Shown here piece after piece: positions 8,914-17,742 of a stretch of DNA of 42,199 nucleotides. Numbering within the stretch: the stretch's first letter is position 1; every line of letters begins with the position of its first letter. The DNA is from Bacteroidales bacterium (GTDB taxonomy: Bacteria; Bacteroidota; Bacteroidia; Bacteroidales; JAADJA01). The position numbers and the translations under genes were made by a program. The stretch is taken from the NCBI GenBank assembly GCA_030596605.1, contig JAUVJI010000019.1:1-42199 (forward strand), given 5' to 3'. The notes beneath the pieces are model-generated. The model had not been told where the DNA came from, did not search any database, and worked only from the letters and a program-made list of their open reading frames with translations.

Positions 8914-10119
8914 CTATTCCTGGCTCAACAGTTCTTTTCCAAATTTTTCACCGTATGCCAGGCATTGTTTAATTTCATCACCGGTGGGTGTAAATTTTAC
9001 AAAAATCCCTTCCCCAAAATAATTCAACTTAAGATTGTTTAGGTTGGATTCGATCATTTTTTTGTTCTCCCCACTCCAACCATACGACCCAAATGCACCG
9101 GCCAGTTTTCTTTTATCTCTTAACGGATTTATAACAGCAAAAAGTTTATAAATGGGAAGTAAAATATTCTGGTTGATGGTTGGGCACCCTATAATAAGGG
9201 CGGAACTCCTTGCTATTTTTTCATCCACCTCACCTATGGGCATTTTTTCAATATCCTGCACATCCACCTCAATATCGCCAGCCTTTTTTATACCCTCAGC
9301 AATTTTTTCTGCAATTATACCGGTTTTATGGTAAGCTGACACATAAGGGATGAAGACTCTATACTTCTCCCTAATCTGCATGGCTTCTTCCGCATATTTC
9401 TCTGATGCATCAACATATTTCTTCCAAAAAGTTCTGAGGATTGGGCCATGCCCCGGACAAATCATATTTATTTCCAATGGCCTTATCTTTTCAATGGCTT
9501 TCAACATAAACTTACTAAATGGCCGGAGTATGACGTCGAAATAATATTTAAAGGCCTCATCAAAATCACCCACTTCATCATCAAACATCTCCTCATGGCA
9601 AAAATGGCTGCCAAACGAATCACAGGTAAATAACAGCTTGTCTTCCTGCAAATAGCTATAGATCGTATCAGGCCAATGCAAATTTGGAGCACCAATAAAT
9701 TGTAATGATTTATCTCCCAAATCCAGTATCTGTCCATCTTTAATGATCATATAAGGGAAATCGGGACCTATCATATCTTTTAAATAACGAATGGCATTTC
9801 CACTTCCCACCACTGTTGCATTTGGGGCTAGATTGAGTAAATTTCTCAGATTCCCTGTGTGGTCGGGTTCGGTATGGCTTACAATGATATACTCAATATC
9901 GATTGGATCGGTAAGGCTTTTGATTTTTTCAAGATAATTATCCCAAAACCGCTCTTTCACAGTATCAATGATCGTTTTTTTCTCTGCATTAATAAAAAAG
10001 GAATTGTAAGTGGTTCCGTATTCTGTTTCCATGACCACGTCAAAAGTTACTATGTCGTAATCGAGGACTCCTATCCATTTGGTACTTTCAGTAATATCTA
10101 TCACATTAATGTCTTGCAT
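8914..10119 (-). CDS. FprA-family diiron flavoprotein
   Basis: This 401-aa A-type flavoprotein has an N-terminal metallo-beta-lactamase-like diiron domain (about 1-250) and a C-terminal flavodoxin-like FMN domain (about 255-400). All expected iron ligands are present: H82, E84, D86 and H87 in SHTEPDHTGN, H148 in NLHWPDT, D167 in FTCDSFGSH and H224 in CPGHGP. The family reduces O2 to water or NO to N2O with electrons from rubredoxin or a reductase. No rubredoxin or reductase domain is fused here and none is adjacent. The gene starts 18 bp after the topoisomerase gene, so the two are probably cotranscribed. Which substrate dominates cannot be told from sequence. Confidence 0.93.
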   Translation of the reverse strand: MQDINVIDITESTKWIGVLDYDIVTFDVVMETEYGTTYNSFFINAEKKTIIDTVKERFWDNYLEKIKSLTDPIDIEYIIVSHTEPDHTGNLRNLLNLAPNATVVGSGNAIRYLKDMIGPDFPYMIIKDGQILDLGDKSLQFIGAPNLHWPDTIYSYLQEDKLLFTCDSFGSHFCHEEMFDDEVGDFDEAFKYYFDVILRPFSKFMLKAIEKIRPLEINMICPGHGPILRTFWKKYVDASEKYAEEAMQIREKYRVFIPYVSAYHKTGIIAEKIAEGIKKAGDIEVDVQDIEKMPIGEVDEKIARSSALIIGCPTINQNILLPIYKLFAVINPLRDKRKLAGAFGSYGWSGENKKMIESNLNNLKLNYFGEGIFVKFTPTGDEIKQCLAYGEKFGKELLSQE

Positions 10120-10137
10120 GACTTAACATTTTTAAAT

Positions 10138-12771
10138 TTAGAATAATTCCATCTGCTGCTTAGTGTCGTCAGATTTTTCTTCATTGGATCCCTGATCGTT
10201 ATTTTTGCTTTTTGTTTTTGGAACATCAGGTTCCTCAAAAGGTATTGGCTCAATAAATTCTATACTGCGTGTGAATTTTGCAGTTATTCTTTTGCCCTTG
10301 GCTTTGGCGCTTTTAATACCGATAAACTCCTCAACATTGATGACTTCGTCAGGTATATTTTTTTTATTGGCCTTTTCATCAAATGTTACTTTTACCTGCG
10401 GCAGCCGGTCCAAACTAAATGCCAGGAGATAATTTCCGGTATTTTCTCCTATAAAGCCTATTTTTTTATTGATATTATTTTCCTGCTCTGTTAGAAACCG
10501 TTTCAGGTAAAATTTTTCATTTGAAGCTTCATAGTATAGGGCTGAGAGGATTTTTTTTGGATTGAATTTTTCAATTAACAACATATCTTCTTCAAAATGA
10601 TTAGAAAGATCGTAATTCATCAGCTTATAATATCCTGATTTCTGTAATGTAAAAATCCTGTCATCTGATTTGAATGCTCCAAGATATTTCCCTCTATCAT
10701 CTGTATTAAGCCTTTTTACGGTATCGTCATACCAAATATCCCTGGCGCCTAAAGTTGAAATGCCTTCTTCGCGTTTAACGATGCTTTTTACACCATGCCT
10801 CGTTAAAATATTTCCTTGCGATCCTTTACCTTTTATAGCCAATTCGCTGAAATCATATTCAAATGCCAATTTTTTCAGTTTGGGTTTAGGCTTGAGTATT
10901 AACTTTACAATTTCAGCCTCTCCATTTGGATTAACCGTGAAATACAAAATCCTGGAGCCATCAGTTCCTTTGGTGACATTGTATTCCTTATCGCGCATAA
11001 CACCGGTTGCTGCAAAACGCTTTACCCTTGCAGGGCCTCTTCTTCCATCGCGGTATATCAGGTTATAGATTGTACGATCATCGTTCTTTTTAAATACATC
11101 AATATGAAGGATATCCCGGCCTACAAAGGTTTTACCGGAAACTTTTGAAACTATAAAAATACCATCTGCCCTGAATACAATAATGTCATCAATATCAGAA
11201 CAGTCGCAAACATATTCATCCTTTCGAAGTGAGGTACCTGCAAAACCTTCTTCCCTGTTTACATATAATTTCTTTGATGCAGCAGCCACCCTTGTTGCCT
11301 CAATGGTATCAAAATTCCGGATCTCAGTTTTTCTTTCCCTGCCTTTACTATATTTTTTCTTTATCTGTCTGAAATAATTAATCGCATAATCAATCAGATG
11401 TTCCAGGTGATTATTCACCTCATCAATTTCAAGTTCAATGCCTTCAATAATTTCATCCGCTTTAAAAGAATTATATTTCGAAATCCTTTTGATCTTTATT
11501 TCTGTAAGTTTAACAATATCTTCTTGAGTTATTTTTCGGTGAAAATTCTTCTGGTATGGTTTTAATCCTTTATCAATGGTTTTGATAACGGCTTCCCAGG
11601 TTTCGCACTCTTCAATATCCCTGTAAATTCTTTTCTCAATAAATATTTTCTCCAGAGAAGAAAAATGCCATTGTTCCAGCAGTTCAGCCTTTCTGATTTC
11701 CAACTCTTCTTTTAAAAGTATAACCGTATTATCGGTAGAAATCCGAAGAAGTTCCTTGATCCCTAAAAAACGAGGCTTATCATTATCAATTACACAAGAA
11801 TTGGGAGAAATAGATACTTCACAATTTGTAAATGCAAAAAGCGCATCAATGGTCTGGTCGGGGGATACATTAGGAGCAAGCTGGATAAGTATCTCGACAT
11901 TTTCAGCAGTATTGTCATCAATCTTCTTTATTTTTATTTTCCCTTTATCATTCGCTGTCACCACTGAGTCGATAAGGCTGGTAGTAGTTGTTCCATATGG
12001 AATCTCAGTAATTACAAGGGTTTTCTTATCCTGCTGACTTATTTTAGCCCGTATCCTTATCCTTCCTCCGCGTAATCCATCGTTATACCTGGAAACATCA
12101 GCCAAACCACCGCTCGGGAAATCAGGGAAAATCTCAAAATCTTTTTCCTTTAATATGCTTATCGAAGCATCAATTAATTCAATAAAATTATGCGGAAGTA
12201 TTTTGGATGCAAGTCCTACGGCAATACCTTCTACACCTTGTGCGAGTAAAAGCGGAAACTTAACCGGCAATACTACAGGCTCCTTATTCCTGCCATCATA
12301 GGATGCCTTCCATTTTGTAGTTTTGGGATTAAATACGACATCACCGGCAAATTTTGACAGCCGGGCTTCGATATACCTTGGCGCTGCTGCGCTGTCGCCT
12401 GTAAGTACATTTCCCCAGTTTCCCTGCATGTCAACCAGGATATCTTTTTGTCCTAACTGAACAAGGGCATCACCGATGGAGGCATCACCATGAGGATGAT
12501 ATTGCATAGTATGGCCAATGATATTGGCTACTTTATTATACCTGCCGTCATCCAGGTTTTTCATGGCATGCAAAATCCTCCGTTGAACAGGCTTTAATCC
12601 ATCTTTTAAATTCGGAACCGCCCGCTCAAGAATTACATAAGAAGCATAGTCGAGAAACCAGTTTTCATACATACCCGATAAATGAATAGTCTTGTGAATA
12701 TCTCCATGATCCTGGTCATGGGATTCCTCCTCCTCAAAATTATCATGTATCTGATCATCCAATTCACTCAT
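10138..12771 (-). CDS. parC: DNA topoisomerase IV subunit A
   Basis: This 877-aa protein is the breakage-reunion subunit of a type IIA topoisomerase. The catalytic tyrosine is Y133 in APRYIEARLSKFA. The N-terminal winged helix is typical (YVILERAVPNLKDGLKPVQRR, about 45-65) and the C-terminal part forms the pinwheel. The quinolone pocket reads YHPHGDASIGD (91-101), so the position equivalent to GyrA Ser83 is Ala97. The sequence lacks a GyrA-box (QRRGGKG-like) motif, which favours ParC over GyrA. The C-terminal tail is highly charged (KTKSKNNDQGSNEEKSDD). parE is not adjacent. A TATTTTTG box (12814-12807, minus strand) is a plausible promoter element. Confidence 0.92.
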   Translation of the reverse strand: MSELDDQIHDNFEEEESHDQDHGDIHKTIHLSGMYENWFLDYASYVILERAVPNLKDGLKPVQRRILHAMKNLDDGRYNKVANIIGHTMQYHPHGDASIGDALVQLGQKDILVDMQGNWGNVLTGDSAAAPRYIEARLSKFAGDVVFNPKTTKWKASYDGRNKEPVVLPVKFPLLLAQGVEGIAVGLASKILPHNFIELIDASISILKEKDFEIFPDFPSGGLADVSRYNDGLRGGRIRIRAKISQQDKKTLVITEIPYGTTTTSLIDSVVTANDKGKIKIKKIDDNTAENVEILIQLAPNVSPDQTIDALFAFTNCEVSISPNSCVIDNDKPRFLGIKELLRISTDNTVILLKEELEIRKAELLEQWHFSSLEKIFIEKRIYRDIEECETWEAVIKTIDKGLKPYQKNFHRKITQEDIVKLTEIKIKRISKYNSFKADEIIEGIELEIDEVNNHLEHLIDYAINYFRQIKKKYSKGRERKTEIRNFDTIEATRVAAASKKLYVNREEGFAGTSLRKDEYVCDCSDIDDIIVFRADGIFIVSKVSGKTFVGRDILHIDVFKKNDDRTIYNLIYRDGRRGPARVKRFAATGVMRDKEYNVTKGTDGSRILYFTVNPNGEAEIVKLILKPKPKLKKLAFEYDFSELAIKGKGSQGNILTRHGVKSIVKREEGISTLGARDIWYDDTVKRLNTDDRGKYLGAFKSDDRIFTLQKSGYYKLMNYDLSNHFEEDMLLIEKFNPKKILSALYYEASNEKFYLKRFLTEQENNINKKIGFIGENTGNYLLAFSLDRLPQVKVTFDEKANKKNIPDEVINVEEFIGIKSAKAKGKRITAKFTRSIEFIEPIPFEEPDVPKTKSKNNDQGSNEEKSDDTKQQMELF

Positions 12772-12866
12772 GTAATCTTTGTCCTTTAAGGATTTTCAAA
12801 ACGCACCAAAAATATAAATAAATTAAACTCCGCTTTGATTGATTATGGAAAATTTATCCACTATTG

Positions 12867-12874
12867 TATCTTTG
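12867..12874 (+). promoter_or_regulatory. Probable -7 box of the secreted EEP-fold gene
   Basis: TATCTTTG matches TAnnTTTG, 16 bp before the ATG at 12891. It overlaps the longer reading frame that begins at 12864, which argues for the downstream start. No clear -33 box is visible. Confidence 0.45.
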
Positions 12875-12890
12875 CAAAATATTTGAGATA

Positions 12891-14162
12891 ATGATGAAAA
12901 GTTTCCTGATAGTAATTCTAAGTTTGTTTTGTTTTTTTGCACAATCACAAGATACCCTGACAGTCATGCACTACAACTTATTAATGTTTGGAAACAATAC
13001 CGGCTGGTGCACGCAATCAAACAACAATTATATTACCAAAACTGATAATCTTAAGACTATCATTGAATATGTAAAACCTGATATTTTTACTGTAAATGAG
13101 ATAAGTAACTCTTTTCTGTATCACGATTATATCAATAATAATGCTTTAAATGTAAATGGGATCAATTATTATCAAAAAGGTTCCCCCCCTAACCATTCAG
13201 GTTCATACATCATTAACCAGATTTATTACAATTCTGAAAAACTATCATTGTTATCTAATCTTGCCATTGAAACCAGTATCAGGGATATTGATATTTTTAA
13301 ACTGAACTATACTTCAGTTACTCAACCCGAACCTGTAGAATTAAACTGTATTGTGGCGCACTTAAAGGCAGGAAGTGATTACGAAGATGAGGTTGAAAGG
13401 GCCAATGAAACAAATAAATTGATGAATTACCTGAACAATTCCAGTGCATCCGGGAATTACCTGATGGCCGGTGATTTTAATGTGTACACTTTTTCTGAAG
13501 CTGCCTTTCAAAACCTTATCCTTCATTCAAACGAAGACATCCGTTTCTACGATCCAATTAGTAAACTCGGTTCATGGAACAATAATTCCTATTTCGCATC
13601 CTATCATACACAATCTACACATACTTCAAGCAGCTGTTTTTCGGGTGGCGGAATGGATGACCGGTTCGATTTTATTTTGGTTTCTGATGAAGTTTTATAT
13701 GGGACTGAGAAAATGAAATACTTTGTTGGATCTTATAAAGCATTGGGGCAAGACGGGAATCATTTTAACAGTTCGCTAATTTCATCTCCCAGCAATACTT
13801 CTGTTCCAGCAGATGTCCTCAATGCACTTTACGATATGTCGGACCACCTGCCAATTGTGATGAAGCTTGTTATTGGTGATAATCTGAGTGTAAATAAAAT
13901 CCAGGATCGAAGATTTAGTGTATCTTTTCAAAATCCCGTCAAGGATAAACTTGAATTGGTAATTAAATGCAAAGAACCTGTTTCTTTAACCCTGGAGTTT
14001 CAAAATTTACAAGGTCAATCACTTTATTCCAAATCAACTAATATAAAGAAGGACAATACTCCAATTTTGATTCCTGTTGAAAATTTAAAAACCGGGATTT
14101 ATTTTCTCAAACTTACCGATGAAACCGGATTTTCTGTTATCGAAAAAATTATGAAGATCTAA
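12891..14162 (+). CDS. Secreted endonuclease/exonuclease/phosphatase-fold enzyme, T9SS cargo
   Basis: The start at 12891 (423 aa) puts a signal peptide at the N-terminus (MMKSFLIVILSLFCFFAQSQ); the frame open from 12864 overlaps a promoter box. Residues about 22-325 form a metal-dependent EEP (DNase I-like) fold. The family landmarks are NLLMFGNN near the start, E70 in FTVNEISNS, G194-D195-F196-N197 in MAGDFNVYT, and S317-D318-H319 in MSDHLPIVM. About 70 C-terminal residues form a T9SS sorting domain (NPVKDKLELVIK ... LKTGIYFLKLTDETGF). Substrate could be extracellular DNA or a phosphoester; it cannot be decided. The 3' end overlaps the convergent DUF2784 gene by 14 bp. Confidence 0.88.
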   Translation: MMKSFLIVILSLFCFFAQSQDTLTVMHYNLLMFGNNTGWCTQSNNNYITKTDNLKTIIEYVKPDIFTVNEISNSFLYHDYINNNALNVNGINYYQKGSPPNHSGSYIINQIYYNSEKLSLLSNLAIETSIRDIDIFKLNYTSVTQPEPVELNCIVAHLKAGSDYEDEVERANETNKLMNYLNNSSASGNYLMAGDFNVYTFSEAAFQNLILHSNEDIRFYDPISKLGSWNNNSYFASYHTQSTHTSSSCFSGGGMDDRFDFILVSDEVLYGTEKMKYFVGSYKALGQDGNHFNSSLISSPSNTSVPADVLNALYDMSDHLPIVMKLVIGDNLSVNKIQDRRFSVSFQNPVKDKLELVIKCKEPVSLTLEFQNLQGQSLYSKSTNIKKDNTPILIPVENLKTGIYFLKLTDETGFSVIEKIMKI

Positions 14163-14520
14163 TCCTGTTTTTGAAATTAAAAATCAGAGAAATAAAAAGC
14201 GATACAAAATAAACAACCACTGTAACTAAATCTGCAAGATGTCCGGTAATATTTATACCAGTTAGCCTGTTAACAAGGTACTGAATATATGAATTGGGTA
14301 ATTGCACCTCACCCAACTCATGCAAAACCCGCCAATGCCATTCGGTTAGCGGGCAATATCCCCATCCGTAAAAAATTCCTAATATAAACCATGAAGCTCC
14401 GGTTAGTAACAAAGTTATCAGGTTGATCTTTCTGGTTTTTATCCATATCCATCCCAGCATATTAAATGAAATTAATACGGAGTGAAAAGTCACAAAAAAT
14501 ATGTCAAGGAAATTGAACAT
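14149..14520 (-). CDS. DUF2784 membrane protein
   Basis: This 123-aa inner membrane protein has about four hydrophobic segments (roughly 5-25, 31-50, and two in the C-terminal half up to about 117). The segment FYGWGYCPLTEWHWRVLHELG with its conserved Trp, Cys and His residues is the hallmark of DUF2784 proteins, whose function is unknown. It is convergent with the secreted EEP-fold gene, overlapping it by 14 bp, and has no partner on its own strand. Confidence 0.8.
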   Translation of the reverse strand: MFNFLDIFFVTFHSVLISFNMLGWIWIKTRKINLITLLLTGASWFILGIFYGWGYCPLTEWHWRVLHELGEVQLPNSYIQYLVNRLTGINITGHLADLVTVVVYFVSLFISLIFNFKNRIRSS

Positions 14521-14570
14521 TTACGATGCTTTTACATTTATAAGAACAGGAAATTATATATTAAAATCGT

Positions 14571-14710
14571 AAATATTTAGTAATTAGACTTTAGTATTTA
14601 GTCAAAAAAAGAAAACATACAGAACTATAAAAAAATTGTTTGTTTGGCAAAAGCCTCAAAAACAAGAATCTAAAATCTCATATCTTATATCTAACTACTA
14701 AATACTAACT
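14571..14710. repeat. Inverted period-7 arrays upstream of sucA
   Basis: Left arm: four consecutive heptamers ATTTAGT (14575-14581), AATTAGA, CTTTAGT and ATTTAGT (to 14602). Right arm: six consecutive heptamers AGAATCT (14665-14671), AAAATCT, CATATCT, TATATCT, AACTACT and AAATACT (to 14706). The arms use complementary words (TTTAG versus CTAAA-like), so they form an imperfect inverted repeat around a 62-bp centre without an open frame. This fills most of the gap between the DUF2784 gene and sucA. Confidence 0.7.
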
Positions 14711-14718
14711 TTAATTTG

Positions 14719-14726
14719 TATTTTTG
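14719..14726 (+). promoter_or_regulatory. Probable -7 box of sucA
   Basis: TATTTTTG matches TAnnTTTG and lies 25 bp before the ATG at 14752. It sits inside the longer reading frame that begins at 14716, which supports the downstream start. Confidence 0.45.
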
Positions 14727-14751
14727 CATCCCAATTTTTAATACGCTTTTT

Positions 14752-17601
14752 ATGGACAAGTTTTCATGGGTTAACAATGCTGATCCAACACTCATAGAAG
14801 AATATTACCAAAACTACAAAAATGATCCTGAATCCGTTGAAAAAAGTTGGAAAAAATTCTTCGAAGGATTTGAATTTGCCAGAACTGATTTTTCTCAAAA
14901 AAACGACGAACCTGAATTATACCCTTCAGAATTTAAAGTTATAAATTTAATTAACGGTTATCGACAGCGGGGCCATCTTTTTACCAAAACAAACCCGGTA
15001 CGAACACGAAGAAAATACACTCCAACCCTTTCCATTGAAAACTTTGGACTTTCTGAGAACGACCTTGATAAAGAATTTCAGGCAGGAAATGAATTAGGAC
15101 TTGGGAAAGCAAAATTGAAAGACATCCTTTCCCATTTGAAAGAGACCTATTGTCAGTCAGTCGGTGCTGAATTCATGTACATACGCAAACCGGAAATTGT
15201 GTCCTGGTTAAAGTCGAAAATGGAAAAATCAAAAAATTCTTATGATTTCTCGGTTGAAGAAAGAAAATACATATTCAAACACCTGAGCCGGGCCGTATTG
15301 TTAGAAAAATTCATCCATAAAAAATTTCCGGGACAAAAACGATTTTCCCTTGAAGGCGCTGAAACCATGATCCCGGCCCTGGATGCGATCATAGAAAAAG
15401 GAGCCATCCTCGGAACAAAAGAATTTGTTATTGGAATGCCTCACCGGGGCAGATTGAATGTACTGGCTAATATTATGAAAAAGCCTTTTCATAATATTTT
15501 CAGCGAATTTGAAGGAAAGGAATATGAAGATGAATCATTGTTAGGGGATGTTAAATACCACCTCGGATTTGTTTCGGAACGGACAACAACAACCGGGAAA
15601 AATGTTAAATTAACACTTTCTCCCAATCCTTCTCACCTGGAGGCTGTTGATCCGGTTGTTCAGGGTATTGCCAGGGCTAAAGTTGATAAAGACTATAAAG
15701 GTGACTATGATAAAGTTTGCCCTATTTTAATACATGGTGATGGTTCCGTTGCAGGGCAGGGAATTATTTATGAAGTTTTACAAATGTCAGGATTGACAGG
15801 ATATAAAACCGGTGGCACTGTTCATCTTGTTGTAAACAACCAGGTTGGATTTACAACCAATTACCTTGATGCAAGGACAAGCACCTATTGTACAGATGTT
15901 GCCAAAACCGTACTTGCCCCGGTTTTTCATGTGAACGGGGATGATGTGGAAGCGCTGGCTTATACCATTCAGCTTGCCATGGAGTACAGGGAGAAATTTA
16001 ACAATGATGTATTTATCGACATTTTGTGTTACAGAAAATACGGACATAATGAGGGTGATGAACCACGGTTTACACAACCTATCCTTTACAAAATGATTGA
16101 GAAGCACCCTGATCCCATGCAGATTTATAAGGAAAAATTAATAGAGAAGGGTATTATCCAGGAAAAAGAAGCAAAAGAAACCATTGATAAAATAAACGAG
16201 GTTTTTGAAGTAAACCTTGCAGAAGCCAAACAAACGGAAAAGGTTAATATTACATTTATACAGGAGAAATGGAAGGATATTAGAAAATCAGAACCTGAAG
16301 ACTTTGATTCATCTCCAGACACAAAGGTCTCCAAAAAGAAATTTTTGGAAATCGGTAAAAAAATAACCCAGGTGCCGGAAAACCTGAATTTATTCAGAAA
16401 AATTATACGACTGCAGGAATCAAGAAGGAACATGATCGATAAGACGGATAAACTTGATTGGGCAATGGGTGAACTTCTCGCTTACGGAACCTTATTGGAC
16501 GAAGGAATTGCTGTAAGGTTAAGCGGACAGGATTCTGCCAGGGGAACTTTCTCACACCGTCACTCAGTTTTAAAAGTTGAGGACTCGGAGGATGAATATG
16601 TACCTTTGAATAATATCAGTGATAAACAAGCAATATTTGAAGTTTACAACTCTTCTTTGTCAGAATACGGCGTTCTCGGATTTGAATATGGTTATTCATG
16701 CCTTACTCCTAACAGCCTGACAATATGGGAAGCCCAATTTGGCGATTTTAACAACTGTGCTCAAACCATATTTGATCAGTTCATTAGCAGCGCAGAGGAT
16801 AAATGGAATGTTATGAACGACCTGGTTATTTATTTGCCTCATGGGTTTGAAGGACAGGGACCTGAACATTCCTCAGCGAGGATGGAAAGATTTTTAACCC
16901 TGAGCGCGGAAAACAATATGCAGGCTGTTAATTGCACCACTCCTGCTAATTTTTTCCATGTTTTAAGAAGACAATTTTACAGGCCTTTCAGAAAACCGCT
17001 GATCATCTTTACACCTAAAAGTTTATTAAGGCATCCCAGTTGTGTTTCTTCTATTGATGATTTTATTAAAGGTGGTTTCAGGGAAGTAATTGATGATGAA
17101 TCGGCAAATCCAAGCAAAGTGAACAAAGTTGTATTTTGTTCCGGTAAAATCTACTACGACCTGATTGAAGAAAAGGAAAAACTAAAAAATGAATCCATTG
17201 CCATAGTTAGGGTAGAACAGTTGTATCCTTTACCAAAAAAACAATTACATCAAATAATTGAAAAATATAACAATGCCGAAACATGGCTTTGGGTCCAGGA
17301 AGAACCTTACAACATGGGAGCATGGCCTTTCATGCATATGGAGTTTAACGAAGTTTCGTTAAAAGTTATAGCGAGGCCTGCAAGCGGCAGTCCGGCTACA
17401 GGCTCAAGTAAGTTCCATTTTATCAGGCAGCGAAAGATCATTGAAAAGACATTCCATGAATGCATTTGCCCTAATCTCGAATTTGAATGCAAGATGATAT
17501 GTATAGGTAACCGTTGGAAATCGTTCGAGGAGGAAATCAAGAAAATGCATGTGGAGACTATTGATAGTAAATCAATATCGGGAGTGAAACAACTAAAATA
17601 A
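14752..17601 (+). CDS. sucA: 2-oxoglutarate dehydrogenase E1 component
   Basis: This thiamine diphosphate-dependent E1 decarboxylates 2-oxoglutarate in the TCA cycle and passes the succinyl group to the lipoyl arm of E2. The start at 14752 (949 aa, MDKFSWVNNADPTLIEEYY) fits the family; the extra 12 residues of the longer frame are upstream of a promoter box. Visible landmarks are the N-terminal E2-binding segment, the segment GMPHRGRLNVLAN with H231, the TPP/Mg motif beginning HGDGSVAGQG near 328 and ending NNQVGFTTN, and the C-terminal transketolase-like half (LSGQDSARGTFSHRH; GFEGQGPEHSSAR). It is followed by sucB 141 bp downstream; the gap is filled by an inverted repeat. Confidence 0.97.
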   Translation: MDKFSWVNNADPTLIEEYYQNYKNDPESVEKSWKKFFEGFEFARTDFSQKNDEPELYPSEFKVINLINGYRQRGHLFTKTNPVRTRRKYTPTLSIENFGLSENDLDKEFQAGNELGLGKAKLKDILSHLKETYCQSVGAEFMYIRKPEIVSWLKSKMEKSKNSYDFSVEERKYIFKHLSRAVLLEKFIHKKFPGQKRFSLEGAETMIPALDAIIEKGAILGTKEFVIGMPHRGRLNVLANIMKKPFHNIFSEFEGKEYEDESLLGDVKYHLGFVSERTTTTGKNVKLTLSPNPSHLEAVDPVVQGIARAKVDKDYKGDYDKVCPILIHGDGSVAGQGIIYEVLQMSGLTGYKTGGTVHLVVNNQVGFTTNYLDARTSTYCTDVAKTVLAPVFHVNGDDVEALAYTIQLAMEYREKFNNDVFIDILCYRKYGHNEGDEPRFTQPILYKMIEKHPDPMQIYKEKLIEKGIIQEKEAKETIDKINEVFEVNLAEAKQTEKVNITFIQEKWKDIRKSEPEDFDSSPDTKVSKKKFLEIGKKITQVPENLNLFRKIIRLQESRRNMIDKTDKLDWAMGELLAYGTLLDEGIAVRLSGQDSARGTFSHRHSVLKVEDSEDEYVPLNNISDKQAIFEVYNSSLSEYGVLGFEYGYSCLTPNSLTIWEAQFGDFNNCAQTIFDQFISSAEDKWNVMNDLVIYLPHGFEGQGPEHSSARMERFLTLSAENNMQAVNCTTPANFFHVLRRQFYRPFRKPLIIFTPKSLLRHPSCVSSIDDFIKGGFREVIDDESANPSKVNKVVFCSGKIYYDLIEEKEKLKNESIAIVRVEQLYPLPKKQLHQIIEKYNNAETWLWVQEEPYNMGAWPFMHMEFNEVSLKVIARPASGSPATGSSKFHFIRQRKIIEKTFHECICPNLEFECKMICIGNRWKSFEEEIKKMHVETIDSKSISGVKQLK

Positions 17602-17742
17602 AATCCTAAATTCTAAACAATAATGAATGACAAAAATTCAAATGTTCAAAACAGAGCTGCTCACGAAATGAAAACCGTTTTGGATTTAAAACATTTGATT
17701 TTTGAATTTGTTTAGTATTTAGATATTAGAAATTAAAATATT
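17602..17742. repeat. Empty inverted period-7 shell between sucA and sucB
   Basis: Left arm: heptamers AAATCCT (17601-17607), AAATTCT and AAACAAT, then CAAAAATTCAAATGTTC (17631-17647). Right arm: GTTTTGGATTTAAAACATTT from 17677, then TTTTTGAATTTG, then heptamers TGTTTAG (17709-17715), TATTTAG and ATATTAG. The reverse complement of 17677-17704 closely matches 17631-17652. No open frame of useful size lies in the centre (17653-17676). The left arm begins on the last base of the sucA stop codon. Confidence 0.7.

Noticed and set aside
12864-12890. Longer N-terminus for the secreted EEP-fold enzyme
   Set aside because: It overlaps a TAnnTTTG promoter box and would bury the signal peptide behind polar residues.
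14571-14710. The regular short repeats as a possible CRISPR array
   Set aside because: Repeat units are 7 nt with no spacers, the words vary, and no cas gene is near.
14716-14751. Longer N-terminus for SucA
   Set aside because: It overlaps the -7 box TATTTTTG at 14719-14726; MDKFSWVNNAD at 14752 fits the family start.
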